DNA from: Isoetes taiwanensis | Taxonomy: Eukaryota; Streptophyta; Lycopodiopsida; Isoetales; Isoetaceae | DNA length: 64,000 nt | Assembly: GCA_021234155.1 (NCBI GenBank) | Contig: JAJEKV010000064.1 | Span: forward strand, 7,566,001-7,630,000 | Reading direction: 5' to 3' | Part shown: piece by piece, positions 46,205 to 57,510 of the stretch | Position numbering within the stretch: the first letter of the stretch is position 1 | How the letters are laid out: each line of letters opens with the position of its first letter | Notes under the pieces: model-generated | The model's database searches: none | Seen by the model: only the letters and a program-made list of their open reading frames with translations | What the model was told of the DNA's origin: nothing | Translations under genes and position numbers: made by a program

Positions 46205-46469
46205 CGTGACGCGTTACAAAACGTAAGCCATGTGTACCTATGATTTCCGGACACGTAGCATATTCTCATGTCAGCATGATTGTTCTGAAAACAGAGTAAG
46301 ATTCCGATGGAGGTTTACAGAGCGACGATCATTGGCAGGTTTGCAAATTCTGGCGGAGTTCTTGGCCTTCAGCGATGGCCCTAGCGGAGATTTTCCTTTT
46401 GTTTGTCTGCAGCAATGACCATCTTTAGAAACAGAAGCAAAGAAGATTTTCGCCTTTAGGAATAGAAGC

Positions 46470-46720
46470 AAAGAAGATCTTCTTGTGTGTAGTGCAGTGC
46501 AATATTGATGAGAGCCCTGATATCGCCTTCCCATTGCGCCTCATCTTCTCTCAATCTATCGTCCATGATTTCTGATATTTGCCCACTGTTGAACATCGAT
46601 CTAATCCAAGCAAGCAAGCTCTGCCTCGTCAATCTGATCCCCTCATTAGCTCCATTAGCATCATGCCATAGCTGTACACATCGCATTTTCTCGAGATTTC
46701 ACCTCTGTACACAAGATTTT
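46470..46720 (-). pseudogene. Receptor-like kinase fragment (C-lobe)
   Basis: Minus-strand pieces in two frames: EISRKCDVYSYGMMLMELM (kinase subdomain IX; D and G kept), a one-base shift, then WIRSMFNSGQISEIMDDRLR and RALINIALHYTQED, which is the end of plant receptor-like kinase domains. Nothing of the N-lobe or catalytic loop is recognisable upstream. It is a dead fragment. Confidence 0.65.
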
Positions 46721-47600
46721 CGCCTCTGGGCCAGAAATGGCGATCTGGAGCTCATCTTGAAGCTTATGGCGACCTGCGCCAGAAGGATTCCGGCAGATAG
46801 GAGGTGGGCAACGCCATATCCATAGCCAGGGACAGAAAAATCTCCATGCTTCGGCAGGCTGCATAGCTTCAAGAAACTTCCATTAGGGTAGGTCTGGGCG
46901 GTGCCGCTTAGAATAGGGAAACCAAAAATTACCCAAAAATAAAAATACATGAAAAAAAAAGCGGAAATCATAGGGTACCCGTGGTTTACGAAAATAGGGA
47001 ACGCCATAACAAGAATTAGACATCGGATCCAAGTGCATTGTGCACTAGAAGAATCATCTCCATCATTTTTGAGTACAAAAGGCTCGCTTTTCTTTTTATT
47101 TTAGGTTCATATTCCACTGGCGTCAATTGATGCCTGGAAGTTGAATATGGGTCAATCTAGTTCGAGCATCCAAAATGTATCTTATTCTATGTGATTCCAC
47201 TAACGGAGGTATTTGAGCATCGGATTTTGCTTCAGATAAGGATGTGGATGCTATAAATAGCTGCTTAACTGTAAGGGGATTCCTCCCGTCTTTTTGCAGC
47301 AGCAACAATTGCCACTATATGGATCTTGACACGAATCAGAACAACGGAGTAGATCTTGTTGTGGAAGAACTACCTTTGTTGTAATGGAATCATACATCCA
47401 GTTACGGTATATATATCTTCAAGGCATTTGATGCCACAGAGGTAATTGCAACTTCCCGAAGTGGAATCTGGGCCTTATTGTGATGGATCACACTCTAACC
47501 CTTAGCGATGCTTCTCATTTTACTTATCCCTCTGATAGTTAGTCGCTCATTTTACTTATCTCTCTGATAGTCAGTCGATGGGCTATTTTTTTTTTATGAG
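46721..47600. other. Interval without a gene
   Basis: Nothing I can support; probably decayed kinase sequence in its first part. CTCATTTTACTTATC-type phrases near 47510-47575 belong to the diverged repeat described at 47927. Confidence 0.45.
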
Positions 47601-47603
47601 AGA

Positions 47604-47708
47604 GATAACACCCTGGAACGAGGGTGTTATACCCTATTATAACAAACTAGGGCCGGAGGCCTGAGTTTGTTATAGTAGGGCATAGCACCCAAGTTCTAGG
47701 GTGTCATC
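47604..47708. repeat. Large palindrome: 51-bp arms with 3-base centre
   Basis: Arms 47604-47654 and 47658-47708 pair over their whole length at roughly 80% identity around a GGA centre (for example AACAAACTAGGGCC with GGCCTGAGTTTGTT, and ACACCCTGGAAC with GTTCTAGGGTGT). This would fold into one long hairpin. Confidence 0.8.
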
Positions 47709-47926
47709 CGCCTTAACAACCTGGGCCCGAGAGTTTTATAGTGGGCTTGTAGTGATTTTATGGTGGTTTTCATAACAAGCTAGGTGTTTATAGCCATTTG
47801 GCATAACAAACTAGGTGTTTATACACTTTTTAATGTGTTACTAGTGGGTAACATCTTGCAATCAATGGCTGAGATCTGATCTCAGCCTTAAAACTTGAGG
47901 GCCAGGTTGTTAAGGATCGCACTCTA

Positions 47927-48120
47927 ACCCTTGCGAGACTTGCACTCACTCACTTTACTCATTCCTTTGTTAGTCGGTATGTTTTTAACCCTTGCAAGAT
48001 TGGGCTTTTCCCTCACGAGACTTGCACTCACTCACTTTACTCATCCTTTTGATAGTCAGTGAGTTTTTAACCCGTGCAAGACTTGCACTCACTCACTTTA
48101 CTCATCCCTCGCTCATTTTA
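47927..48120. repeat. Diverged tandem repeat, about 3 units
   Basis: Units share CTTGCACTCACTCACTTTACTCATCC followed by a TAGTCxGTxxGTTTTTAACCC stretch. Shorter relatives lie at about 47500-47575 and 53231-53300, so it is a dispersed family. Confidence 0.75.
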
Positions 48121-48303
48121 CTCGTCTTTACAAGAAATTTATCATGGCCGCCGCGAACATTTTTCTTTTCCGACCCTTTGCATGCAACTTACAATGGCTC
48201 ATCCTTATGATGGCATAACCATAAACAAAAGATGAAAAGATCATTCCCTGACTAAGAGTTCTACGTTTCGATTCGGAAGGCTCCTCAGTCATGAAAATTC
48301 CTT

Positions 48304-48421
48304 AATAAAAATTTTGGACAATCATCAAGAAGGTAGTGATATTGCTGGGGCTAAATTAATGAAATAAAAATTTAGAACAATCATCAGGAAGGTAGTGATA
48401 TTGCTGGGGCTAGATTAATGA
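48304..48421. repeat. 59-bp tandem duplication
   Basis: Two adjacent copies of AATAAAAATTT...CAATCATCA.GAAGGTAGTGATATTGCTGGGGCTA.ATTAATG, differing at about five positions. Confidence 0.85.
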
Positions 48422-48509
48422 AAGGAAATGAAGAGTCGGCAAGCTCGGGACATCCTTGGATATGGCGCTCCAATAAAAATCCGCCCAACCCTTTTTGAAG
48501 GGGCTACGG

Positions 48510-48627
48510 CGGTAACGGAAAGCCACCGCCATCACACCACTTCAGATTGGTTCTTATTGCAATAATCGGAGGCGGATTAGTAGTGGTTTTTTGTATTCTG
48601 GGTTTAATCATGTTCTGTTTCAGAAGG
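48510..48627 (+). pseudogene. Transmembrane-segment exon, possibly of a RING-H2 (ATL-type) or receptor kinase gene
   Basis: The plus strand reads GYGGNGKPPPSHHFRL, then a clear membrane helix VLIAIIGGGLVVVFCILGLI and MFCFRR, followed by a good donor (AGAAG|GTAAGG). This is the layout of the membrane exon of many plant receptor kinases and also of the N-terminus of ATL RING-H2 ligases. A RING-H2 remnant on the same strand lies 1.2 kb downstream, so a single broken ATL gene is possible. No start or continuation was found. Confidence 0.45.
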
Positions 48628-48657
48628 TAAGGTTATCGGACTAGCTAAGGCTGATAA

Positions 48658-48795
48658 CCAAAAATGCATGACCGAGGCTCTGATCCAGGCCGTGATATCC
48701 GGCACGTAAGGTCAGGTCGCTAAGGCCGAAAAGCCGTAGGCCTTACGCGCGGATATCCGGCCGAAGACGATAGGAGGTCATGCATTTTGGACACG
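48658..48795. repeat. Imperfect hairpin, about 60-bp arms
   Basis: CCAAAAATGCATGACC near 48660 pairs with GGTCATGCATTTTGG near 48780; inside, GATATCCGG pairs with CGGATATC and CGTAAGG with CCTTACG, around a short GAAAAGCCG centre. The flanks are rich in CGGCC and GGCCG motifs. Confidence 0.7.
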
Positions 48796-49447
48796 CCGAC
48801 GATTGCGCCGTTAGGGGCCGAAGTTCAGATGTTGTTTGATAATCGGCCGGAGGCCCTTAGGGCCGACAAGTTATCAAAGTTGTGACGCCGCAATGACGTC
48901 CGACAGTCAGCCTTTATCTAAGCTTTGGACCTAAAAAATTATCACTTTTTTTCCCGCGCCGACATTTGTTGCCCCCGCTTTTTAGGTTTTGAAGGAGGCG
49001 CAAAGAATGGCGATGGCCATGGCCGACCAGCCAGGAGACGCAAAGATTGGCGATGGCGGTAAGAGGTCGATGCGGCGCCAAAGCAAAGCAACGGCCGAGG
49101 AGCCCGGGCATAGAGTTAGATCATTAGTTTTGAAGAGCGGTTTTAGTTTAGATCATCCGTTTTAGTTTAGATCATCATTTGTTTTAAGGGCGATGGCGAC
49201 CGTAAAGCGAGGAGCAAGAGTGGCGCCGCTCATGAGGCCATGGCATGGATTTAGAGCATCCATCCTTCAATCTTGGCTTTGAAGGCGTATTTGCGGATCT
49301 GATGATCGATACCGTGAAAATGCCGGTGTTGTAGCTAGAGTAGGCGAAAATGTCGGTGCTCTCTTGCGATCGACATCGCACCAATCGCGTCATCGCACGC
49401 GATCGATACTTAATTAAATACCGCACCGGTATTTACACCGATATTGC

Positions 49448-49545
49448 ACCGATCATCGATAATTAATTATCAAGATCGGAGGTATCGATAATTAATTATC
49501 GGTACACCTCGATCTTGATAATTAATTATTAGTACACCTCCAATG
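49448..49545. repeat. Nested palindromes around GATAATTAATTATC
   Basis: The perfect 14-bp palindrome GATAATTAATTATC occurs at 49458-49471 and 49487-49500 and with one change at 49517-49530. The outer copies also pair with each other (TCAAGATCGGAGG against CCTCGATCTTGA), so the whole interval is one 70-bp palindrome centred on the middle copy. Confidence 0.85.
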
Positions 49546-49821
49546 AGGATAAGCAAAAAAATTACACTCCCATTACATACAAGAGTCCGATAAAAATAGA
49601 TATCCTACTTCAAAATGCACAGTAGAGCTCCGGATCAGAAGAACCCAACTCGAGAATCGCCATATCGCTAGCGGGTGGGATTTGCCCTCGATTTGGGAGT
49701 GATTTTGCCGGCTCAAGTGGCAGTTCGAACGATTGGGCTCACAATGCATTCAAAAGAGGATCATCCGGGCAAGTATGAGGGGTGTGATTGAGGGGCATCT
49801 CGAGCTTTCGATTATGCAGAT

Positions 49822-50010
49822 TTGGTTAATATTAAGGATAAAAAAAATGGTGGATTCGACGGTTTACAATCAGTTTGCTTGGCCGAATTTGAAGAAAATG
49901 AATTTAAAATCAGAGTTCTTCCCAAGTGCACCCACTGTTTCCATTCCGAATGCATCGATTTGTGGCTGCTGTCCAAAATTTCTTGCCTCCTTCTGGTGAG
50001 CTTGTTGAAC
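49822..50010 (+). pseudogene. RING-H2 finger remnant (ATL-like)
   Basis: The frame contains [16 protein letters not shown], then [20 protein letters not shown] and SKISCLLL. This is the RING-H2 of plant ATL E3 ubiquitin ligases with six of eight zinc ligands: the first Cys (expected before SVC) and the last Cys (expected in a CPLC motif) are lost. It would not bind zinc normally. Confidence 0.65.
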
Positions 50011-50157
50011 TCCTCAATCCGGCTGACTCGGCCGCAGATTTTTCGCCATAGGCGCCAATCGGTCGGATATTTCGAGAGAGAGGTTTGGATTGTCGTAAAG
50101 CGGGCATGTCGCGGCAGATTCTGACAGACGGACGTTGTTGGAGAAAAACGTGGCAAC

Positions 50158-50258
50158 AAAATATAAAGATAGATTGCGGCGCGGAAAAAATCAGCAAGAA
50201 CAGAAACAAAAATATAAAGATAGATTGCGGCGCGGAAAAAATCAGCAAGAACAGAAAC
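50158..50258. repeat. 50-bp tandem duplication
   Basis: AAATATAAAGATAGATTGCG followed by GCGCGGAAAAAATCAGCAAG and AACAGAAAC occurs twice back to back, identical by eye, so the duplication is recent. Confidence 0.9.
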
Positions 50259-50686
50259 AAAAATGAAAAATGCAAGACTGCATTATATATGTCTAGATGA
50301 TAGTATAATAGGGCGTCAGTACATATAACTCTATATATCACACTCTATATCACTCTTGTCTGGAGCCATTGATCACAGGAATATACCATGATATTCCTCC
50401 AATCAATGGTCCACGTTTTTTGGCACACACAATCAAAAGACAAATGCAATGGTGCAAATATTCGAATATATTTCAAAGGTCCAAGAACTCTATTCCATCA
50501 GAACTTTATATTACAAACAGTCCAACATGAAAATATATACAACTGCCAAGGCAGTATCTGCATAGAACCAACAAACAGCTGTACAATGCCCAATGCATCT
50601 AAGCATGGCGGCCATCACCACCGCGTGACCTGCCAATGCGGTGCCTATCATGGCGCTGCCTCAGGGCTTCAAGATCACGCAACTCT

Positions 50687-52000
50687 CTAATAAGTAGGCC
50701 GACCTGCATTGAGATGCGAGCGAAGAATGCTAGTATCAAACGCCATCTCTACTGGGCAGCGATGTGCAGCATGCAACGCGGCATCAATTTGTTCAAGTGT
50801 ACTTGCCAGTGCAAAGCGCAGGTTGTTCACTGCAAGACACACGCTTCTGACTGCGTTTTCAGCATCCCTTAGTTCCTCAGCAAATGTGCGACCATCAACT
50901 CCAACAGCATGTCCACTCTCAACTCCAGACACAACTGCAGACTCCTGTACAGATTGAGCCTCCTCAGAGTCATCGCTAATGACTATAAGCTCTGCATTTC
51001 GTGCTCTTCCTTGCTCTATCCTATTGTCACCTGTTACAAACCAAGCCGCAAGTCAGCCATCAAGAGCACGAGTAACGTGCATACAGACAATTACAACCAT
51101 ATCAAGCGACATCAAAGTCATTATCATGCAAATCTAATGGAATAAAATCATAAAATGGGTGCGAGGGCTCTGAGGCGGCGGGCCGCACTCGAGTGCGTAA
51201 ATGAACTCGTCGCACTGCTTTGCCTCTCAAAGAACTGCCTTCTACATCATCAAATTCTGCAGTCTCATCCCGGGCATTTCGCCTCTTTCCAACCCGCTCA
51301 ACCGGGTACTATTCTCGTTGCGACCCAAATAATGCCATTCGAACATCCTTGTAAGTGCAGCTGCAAGGGTCTAACATAATCCGCCAGTCGCTTTTGAACT
51401 CTCTCAAAGCGAGGCATCTGCTGAATTATTAGGTAGCACCTAATGAATCTGGCGAACTGAACTTTTCGCCTGAATCATAGCTTTGGTATGTATGCACAAG
51501 CGAGGCGGGTCCCGAATCTTCCACAGTGATAAGACACATAATGGGCGCCTTGTCCATGAGATTGCCATTGTGAAGCACCGTCAGGTGCTTCACCTCCCTG
51601 CGCCATAAAAGGCGTAAAGCTCCTTGCCAAGCATCCACCATTGGCCCGGTGGCGTTATGCATGTGTGCTGAAAATGAAGCTTGCCTAAATCCTTTAGGCG
51701 GTAGCCCTAAGGCCTTCAAAGCAATGCGACTTTGAGCCTCGCAATGCTTTACATAAGATCATAGCACCGGGTGGCCGCGGGTATTCCATCCAAGAAATTT
51801 TTTAATCCTCACATTGAGGTGGCGGGTGTTTTCGCATTGGGCGCATAGCGGCCTGAATGTGAAGGTGGTCAAAAAGATGAACCACGTTCCAAAGCCACCA
51901 CCCGGTGATGCAATTCTCCGCCGGGGAATAGGATCATTCGATCGTAGAGTCGCGATGGGCACGTCACACCCTCCAAAGACAATTGTGACAGGGCGTGTCT
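50687..52000 (-). pseudogene. Unidentified gene or gene relic with a SUMO-interacting motif
   Basis: Minus-strand frames connect with few breaks. From 5': LNVRIKKFLGWNTRGHPVL (stop), then 51719-51429 with GFRQASFSAHMHNATGPMVD, GALRLLWRREVKHLTVLHNG and IMCLITVEDSGPASLVHTYQ; then 51390-51160 with GKRRNARDETAEFDDVEG; then, after an acceptor (GTAACAG|GTGAC at 51030), NAELIVISDDSEEAQ, a textbook SUMO-interacting motif, and RDAENAVRSVCLAVNNLRFA to a stop at 50687. I do not recognise the family. Two or three in-frame stops suggest decay or unrecognised introns. Confidence 0.5.
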
Positions 52001-53225
52001 AAGTGGAATGGAAGATCAAGCTGCTTCTTCTCCACGTCCACCACCTATATCCGGGGCCAACATGCTCCTCTATCAGCGAGGCCGGTCACGCTACCTCTCC
52101 CCTCTCCCTCTTCCCCTTCCTCGGCCTCTGCTTTTGTACCTCTACTTGCTCTCTTTGTATTACGTGGCTCATCCTCGAAACATCATGGTAGGAGAACGGT
52201 GACCACCAATAGATTCACTAATGCAAGGAGGCAATGCCCCTACCACCTAAGCCTCTGCCTCTCCCCGACTTCGCCCACCCCTACCACCTCTTCCAGCGGC
52301 CGGATCGTCTCACATCGAGAGCCTCTTGCCCCATTCTGTCTTCAAACAACTGCGGCTGACCTCAATAGGCGGGTTGTTGGGCTTCCCACAAAGCGACTTC
52401 CGCCCTCAATCACAACACGACGACGGGTTTACGGGCCCCAATTCTATCTGCACAAGCTGGAGGATTCACTTCCACATCCACCTCCCTGGCCTGCACAAAG
52501 GGTCTGCAAGAAGAGTCCATCTGTGCTGCATCTGCCCATGTCACTTCCTGCGTTTTCTCATGCCTCCCCATCTTCTCTCCTTGCCTGCTGCACTCTGGAG
52601 GCCGTCCCTGTGCATCCAAAGAATGGAAAACCTGAGCACCGTCTTCTTGCCTGCAATACCTGCAAGCCCCACTCTCTATAAGCGCCCTCAGAAAGGGGGT
52701 TTAAAACCCTCACTTTCAATCTCGCCTGATTCCTCAGATACATACTCTTTTTCTGCCCTCAAAGCAAGCAACCTCCCTGCAAAAACACACAGCAAATTCG
52801 TCACAGAAAGAGGGCCTCACCCATAGCCTCCATCACGATTTGCAGATGCACACAGCTCTCTTATGCACTTGCGCCTGCACCCACACTCCCTGCACAAATT
52901 CGCTTTCCTCACACCAACCTGCGAAGCCGCTCGGATCCTCCGCCTCCAAAAAGCACATGCGTGGTCCACCCGGACTTCCATTTTTACATGCACCCTACTT
53001 TTAGAATGTCACATGCCCGAAATCCTAACCTTTACATACCCCCAAGAAAACCACACTTTGCTTCAACACCCAAAAAAAGAAACTTCCTCCCAAGCAGCTC
53101 TCATGTGGCAAAATTTGGCAAAATATACCGTTTTGCATACAATACTATACAAGAAACATAGCCAAAACCATTGCCAGAATACACCAACCCAATACGAAAC
53201 TCAAAACGGCACATATAATGTCTAG
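52001..53225. other. C- and T-rich interval without a gene
   Basis: Skewed composition (CTCC, CCAC, CTTCC runs) leaves many frames open by chance on both strands. None carries a motif I can name. Confidence 0.5.
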
Positions 53226-54390
53226 ATGATAGTCATTTTACTTATCCCTCGTAACACTTACTCATCTCTACTCTGATAGTCGGTTGGTTTTTATGCCCTG
53301 GGCGATGAGCTTATTTTTAATGTCTTTAAGGTCTTTCTTTGATCGCAATAAGCAAGATTTGAACCCCTGACTTTGTCGGTGGTAGTTTAAGGCCTTACCA
53401 CTGGACAAGGCTCATTTGTCTTTTACCTAAGGCGGTACTACCACATCTCCTTAGGAGTTCAACCTACTTGAGTTAATGCACTTGCATCATTATTAATTTC
53501 CGATCTTCCCTGCACAAAATTGTCCAACCTTATTGAATCAGCACAAAAGCATCAAAGTAATCCAGAACCAACCTATTAGGCCAAGGTTCACCACCCAACT
53601 GTACTTGCAGAAGTGAGGAAATACCAAGAAAGTCTATGTCATAGTTGTAAATAGGAATTTGGAAAGGGAAACCCCATGGAGAATCCTCTCAAACTAAAAT
53701 GTAACTTCACGATGCTTAGAAGCTGAGAATAGTTTACCAAAAGTGAAAGAGATAAAGAAAAGATAAGTATGAGCTAGAATCAAGGGGAAGGGAAGAGTAG
53801 AAACCTTGAAGGCACACTCTCATAAGCACTCTCCTTCTTTTATAGCATTTCAGGAAGTTTATAGGTCTTCATCTTTTAGCCTTTTATAAAGCTTTATGGC
53901 ATATTCACATGACAGGTGTCTTCGAGCACCAAACGCTGTTAGATTGGCATATGCACAATTTGTGCCTCGCTTTGGGCCGTCAATATTGATCTTTGCTTGT
54001 GGGGTATGCTCCTACTAGTTGGGGCATACCGTACAATGAGATTAGTGAGATACTATAAGATATAAAATAAATGTACTTAAAGGTGTTAGTATGATACATG
54101 TATTGTACAATTGGAGAACCGGGAAAAGGGTGAGAGAGAGAGAGAGGGATCTCGCTACCTATGCCGTGGGTCATGTGAATTTGCACCCAAACAGAAGGGG
54201 GTTTTAGGGGAATTTAATGTTAAGTGTAAGGATAGTGGTTTGTGAAAAGAAATTGGCCCCTTTGGGGTCTTGGCAAAGGTATTTCACATGTTATGAACAA
54301 GGAGATAAATTACACACAAAAGAGGACAAAAGAACATTCCCAGCATTGCGATGCATTTATTGGCTCCCGATTCGTTCTTCGATTCCAAAG
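53226..54390. other. Interval without a gene
   Basis: Holds a short relative of the 47927 tandem repeat near 53231-53300. Otherwise nothing I can support. Confidence 0.45.
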
Positions 54391-54820
54391 GGGGTATTAG
54401 ACTCATGGTATAGGATATATTAGACTCGTGGTTTCAGGTTTCTAGGTTATTCCACAAGCCGAATACCCATAGTAGACCTACAATTTATAGTTGATATTAG
54501 ACAAGTTGAATACCTCCAAGAACAAAAAAAACTCCGTCGGAACTTCTATCACGAAAACAATTGGGGTATTAGACTCGTTTAAACTCACGTTCCATTCCAT
54601 AGGTCGAATATCCCAGGGGGTATTAGACTCGTCTAAACTAAAGTCGTGTATTGTGCAAGTCGAATACCCCCTTTGGCTAACCCTCAAATTAAATTACCTC
54701 CCTCCCCCTTCCCTTCATCTTTTTTAATTCCAGTATACTAGGGTATTAGGCTTGTCTAAATCGCAGATTTAGTCTACAGTCGAATACCCCTTTGACTACT
54801 GCACAAGTCCAATACCCCTT
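54391..54820. repeat. Cluster of short inverted-repeat units (GGGGTATTAGACTCG ... AGTCGAATACCCC)
   Basis: Four units with facing ends lie at 54391-54468, 54563-54614, 54616-54671 and 54741-54790, with a degenerate unit near 54493-54517 and half a unit at 54801-54820. Each begins GGGTATTAGACTYG and ends near-complementary (GTCGAATACCC). A relative occurs at 4172-4199. They look like very small MITE-like or foldback units; no coding sequence is present. Confidence 0.75.
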
Positions 54821-55294
54821 TTGATTATTGCATGAGTTGACTATTGTAGATATTCAGCATCAAGACCTGCACATGCCAATAATTTCTGACCATTTTAGTT
54901 ATTCTTCTGATTAAGAGGTAACTATACAGTCGTTATCAATTCCAATATATCAGTATGCCAGAGCATTGATAACAAACTAGTATAAATCTGTATGTGCAAT
55001 GCCACATAGAAATATCAGCATAATTAGTTATATTATAACTAGTAGTTATTTGTGTGTATGTAAGTAGTAATATCACCATGCTAGACAGAACATTGATAAC
55101 CTAAATTTCAAGTCAATTATAATTCTTTTGCAGTCCTTAGTAGGTTGACAAGTCCTGAGACTTATTTACAAGCACCTTAATAGTTATAGGTTACAAGTTC
55201 ATAATATTCCATTTGTAAACATAATCAGCACTTATGCCATTTGCCCTCTTTTCTATCAAACACTATATTCCTATTACTTGCCATTGTCTTTAGA
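54821..55294. other. Interval without a gene
   Basis: AT-rich sequence with no feature I can support. Confidence 0.45.
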
Positions 55295-55312
55295 GATAAG
55301 ATAAGATAAGAT
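55295..55312. repeat. (GATAA)n at a LINE 3' end
   Basis: About three and a half copies of GATAA directly following, on the minus strand, the LINE-type 3' end GTGGACGTAAAAATTC. Confidence 0.75.
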
Positions 55313-56000
55313 GAATTTTTACGTCCACGGGAATCCAACGGGTTATGGGACGACACATGCAAGGGCAACAACCCATCTAAAACTTGGGGACTAGACCCCA
55401 TCACCAAACACAATAACCAACTATTAAAAGACTACCAACAAAAAGATAATGCTGATGCTAGTGGTAATTTTGTGCTTCTAAAATTATCTAGACATAGCCA
55501 GTCCAAGGATTGGAAGGCCATTGGTCTAGAATAATTGTTGCACCTCCCCTGTACACTGGCCATTTCTTTTGCAGGCGGGCTGCCCTCACCTTGCAGAGCT
55601 CCTCCTTATGGTTACACAATTGAAGAGGGGGGAGGTCCTCATGTACTAAGAAACTAGTCCCTCTGAGATGGTTTCCATGCTGAAGAATATGTAAGTGACT
55701 AAGAGTGTCTTGAAATTGAACCAAAAGATGGCGAGGACGATCAGGTCTAGCGGATACAACTCCACCAACCTTCACATGCATGACATCAGTAAAGAAATGC
55801 AAAGCCGCATCCACATCAGAATGGTCATCATCTTCTGCCTCTGCAACCCCTATAATATGCAAGTTTAAGCTCCTGGTAACAGAAGATACTGAGGCAGACT
55901 GCTCCTTTCTACTAGCTCGACACTGCGGCTCCTGGTCCCCTTGGGATTGTGGAGATGTCTGTACTCCCACCTCAACATGTTTCCTTTCCAATGTCTGCAC
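55313..56000 (-). mobile_element. ORF1-only (half-LINE-like) element
   Basis: An open frame of 170 codons (56000-55488) reads SLNLHIIGVAEAEDDDHSDV, RPDRPRHLLVQFQDTL, GTSFLVHEDLPP and CNHKEELCKVRAARLQKK: the RNA-binding ORF1 protein of L1-type LINEs. Instead of an endonuclease and RT, only about 170 bases follow before a LINE 3' end (GTCCCATAACCCGTTGG, GTAAAAATTC) and a GATAA repeat. The 3' end matches those of the RT-bearing LINEs C and D in layout. Confidence 0.6.
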
Positions 56001-57510
56001 TCCAATGTTTCTTCTGTAGCTGTAATTCTGTATCTAGTGTCTGTATTGAGGCATGCAATTATATGTTAAGACTCGATTAATTCTACATCTACCTTATTTG
56101 AGTGGTTACTAGTTCTCTACAACATTACCCCTTCAACTACAACATTCAACATCTATTTTTTATGTCATAAATGCGAGATTCTCAAGAGGAGGAGCATGAA
56201 TGCATGCATGCATGCATATTTTGCAGATCTCTGGTATAAATTTTTATAGCATTAGTTTTCTTCAGCTTCTCAAATCGGTGTTTTCTCCTTCGTCTCAGTA
56301 GTTTCCTTTCTCTTCCTCTTGAACTATGCAGTGGAGGGGCTTCTTCCTGCATAAATAGATAATTCTTGACGTTTTCATCCTAGCCTGGTTGTTTGGATTG
56401 AGGCAATTCTATTTCGTCCTTCAAGATTCTTCAAAGTTAAGCAGAGTTCTCGTCTTATCGGCCGTTTGGATGCATGATGCGAGTCCTCATGAGAATGCGA
56501 ATCGATTTGTAGGATCGAGATTCTCAGGAGGAGGAGCATGTATGCATGTTTTATATGCTTATTTTGCATGCAGTTTTGGACATTTGGTTTAGTTTTTTAT
56601 AGCAGGAACCTTCTTCAGCTTCTCAAATCGGCATTCTTTTTCATCTCAACAGTTTTCTTTCTCTTCCTCTTGAACCCACCTCCTGACTCCTTTTTAATAA
56701 AGTATAATTAATCAATTCTCTCCCTCTCTCTCTATTTATATTATGTTTATTGTTTCGCGTAGCACGCGTGACCAACCCTTTTTACTTTGAAGGTTTTTTA
56801 TCATGTATATATTTTAGTGTTTATGTTTTGCAGGGATTCAGTTAACATGCGCTTTCTGGCTTTGTCGATATTCGTATTTTTTTAAGGCCATTGTAGTAGC
56901 CTGATGATTGTCCAAACCCCTTGCTAAGGGCTTGTCATTAGGGTTTCTCCTCGAAAACCCGTAATGGAGAAGGGGGGTGGTTTAATCTCGGTGATAAGCT
57001 TTCAGCAGGTACATCATTCAACATCTTGTCATACTTTGTTATGTTAACAACTCCATCGAAGAGTTGTTTCTAGCTACATAATTGTAATAATTTATAATTA
57101 GTTTTTGGGTAGCCTGCGATGTGCGGCTACCCACTCTCAACCAATGTAAAACACCTGCTGAGGTGAATGATGAAAGAGCCTACCTATCGGCAGTTTGGAT
57201 GCATGATGCGAGTCCTCATAAGAATCCCTGCCTTTTGCAAGCATATGCATCAACTTTACTTACTAACTTATATGCAGTTCTGGACCCTGAAGAATCACTA
57301 TTACCAAATGGAACTATAAATACCTTAGCATGGATTAACACCATGATTATAAACTGTTGGAGCAAGGAGCAGAACTTATATGAGTATGTATGAGCTATCA
57401 ACTATATCTTCCCCCCTTGTAACACGTCATTAAATATTGCGAAATTATAGCTATTCCGAGAACCATACAGTAGTAAAATTAGGAACAAAATATAAATGAA
57501 TAATTAAGGT
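56001..57510. repeat. Interval with local duplications
   Basis: The stretch 56174-56324 recurs at 56515-56674 (CGAGATTCTCA...GGAGGAGCATG, TTCTTCAGCTTCTCAAATCGG, TTTCTCTTCCTCTTGAAC). A second phrase, TATCGGCCGTTTGGATGCAT plus GATGCGAGTCCTCATGAGAA, occurs at 56456-56496 and 57185-57225. No gene is supported. Confidence 0.7.

Noticed and set aside
52003-52826. Overlapping long frames on both strands
   Set aside because: Pyrimidine-rich composition removes stop codons; no motif in any frame.
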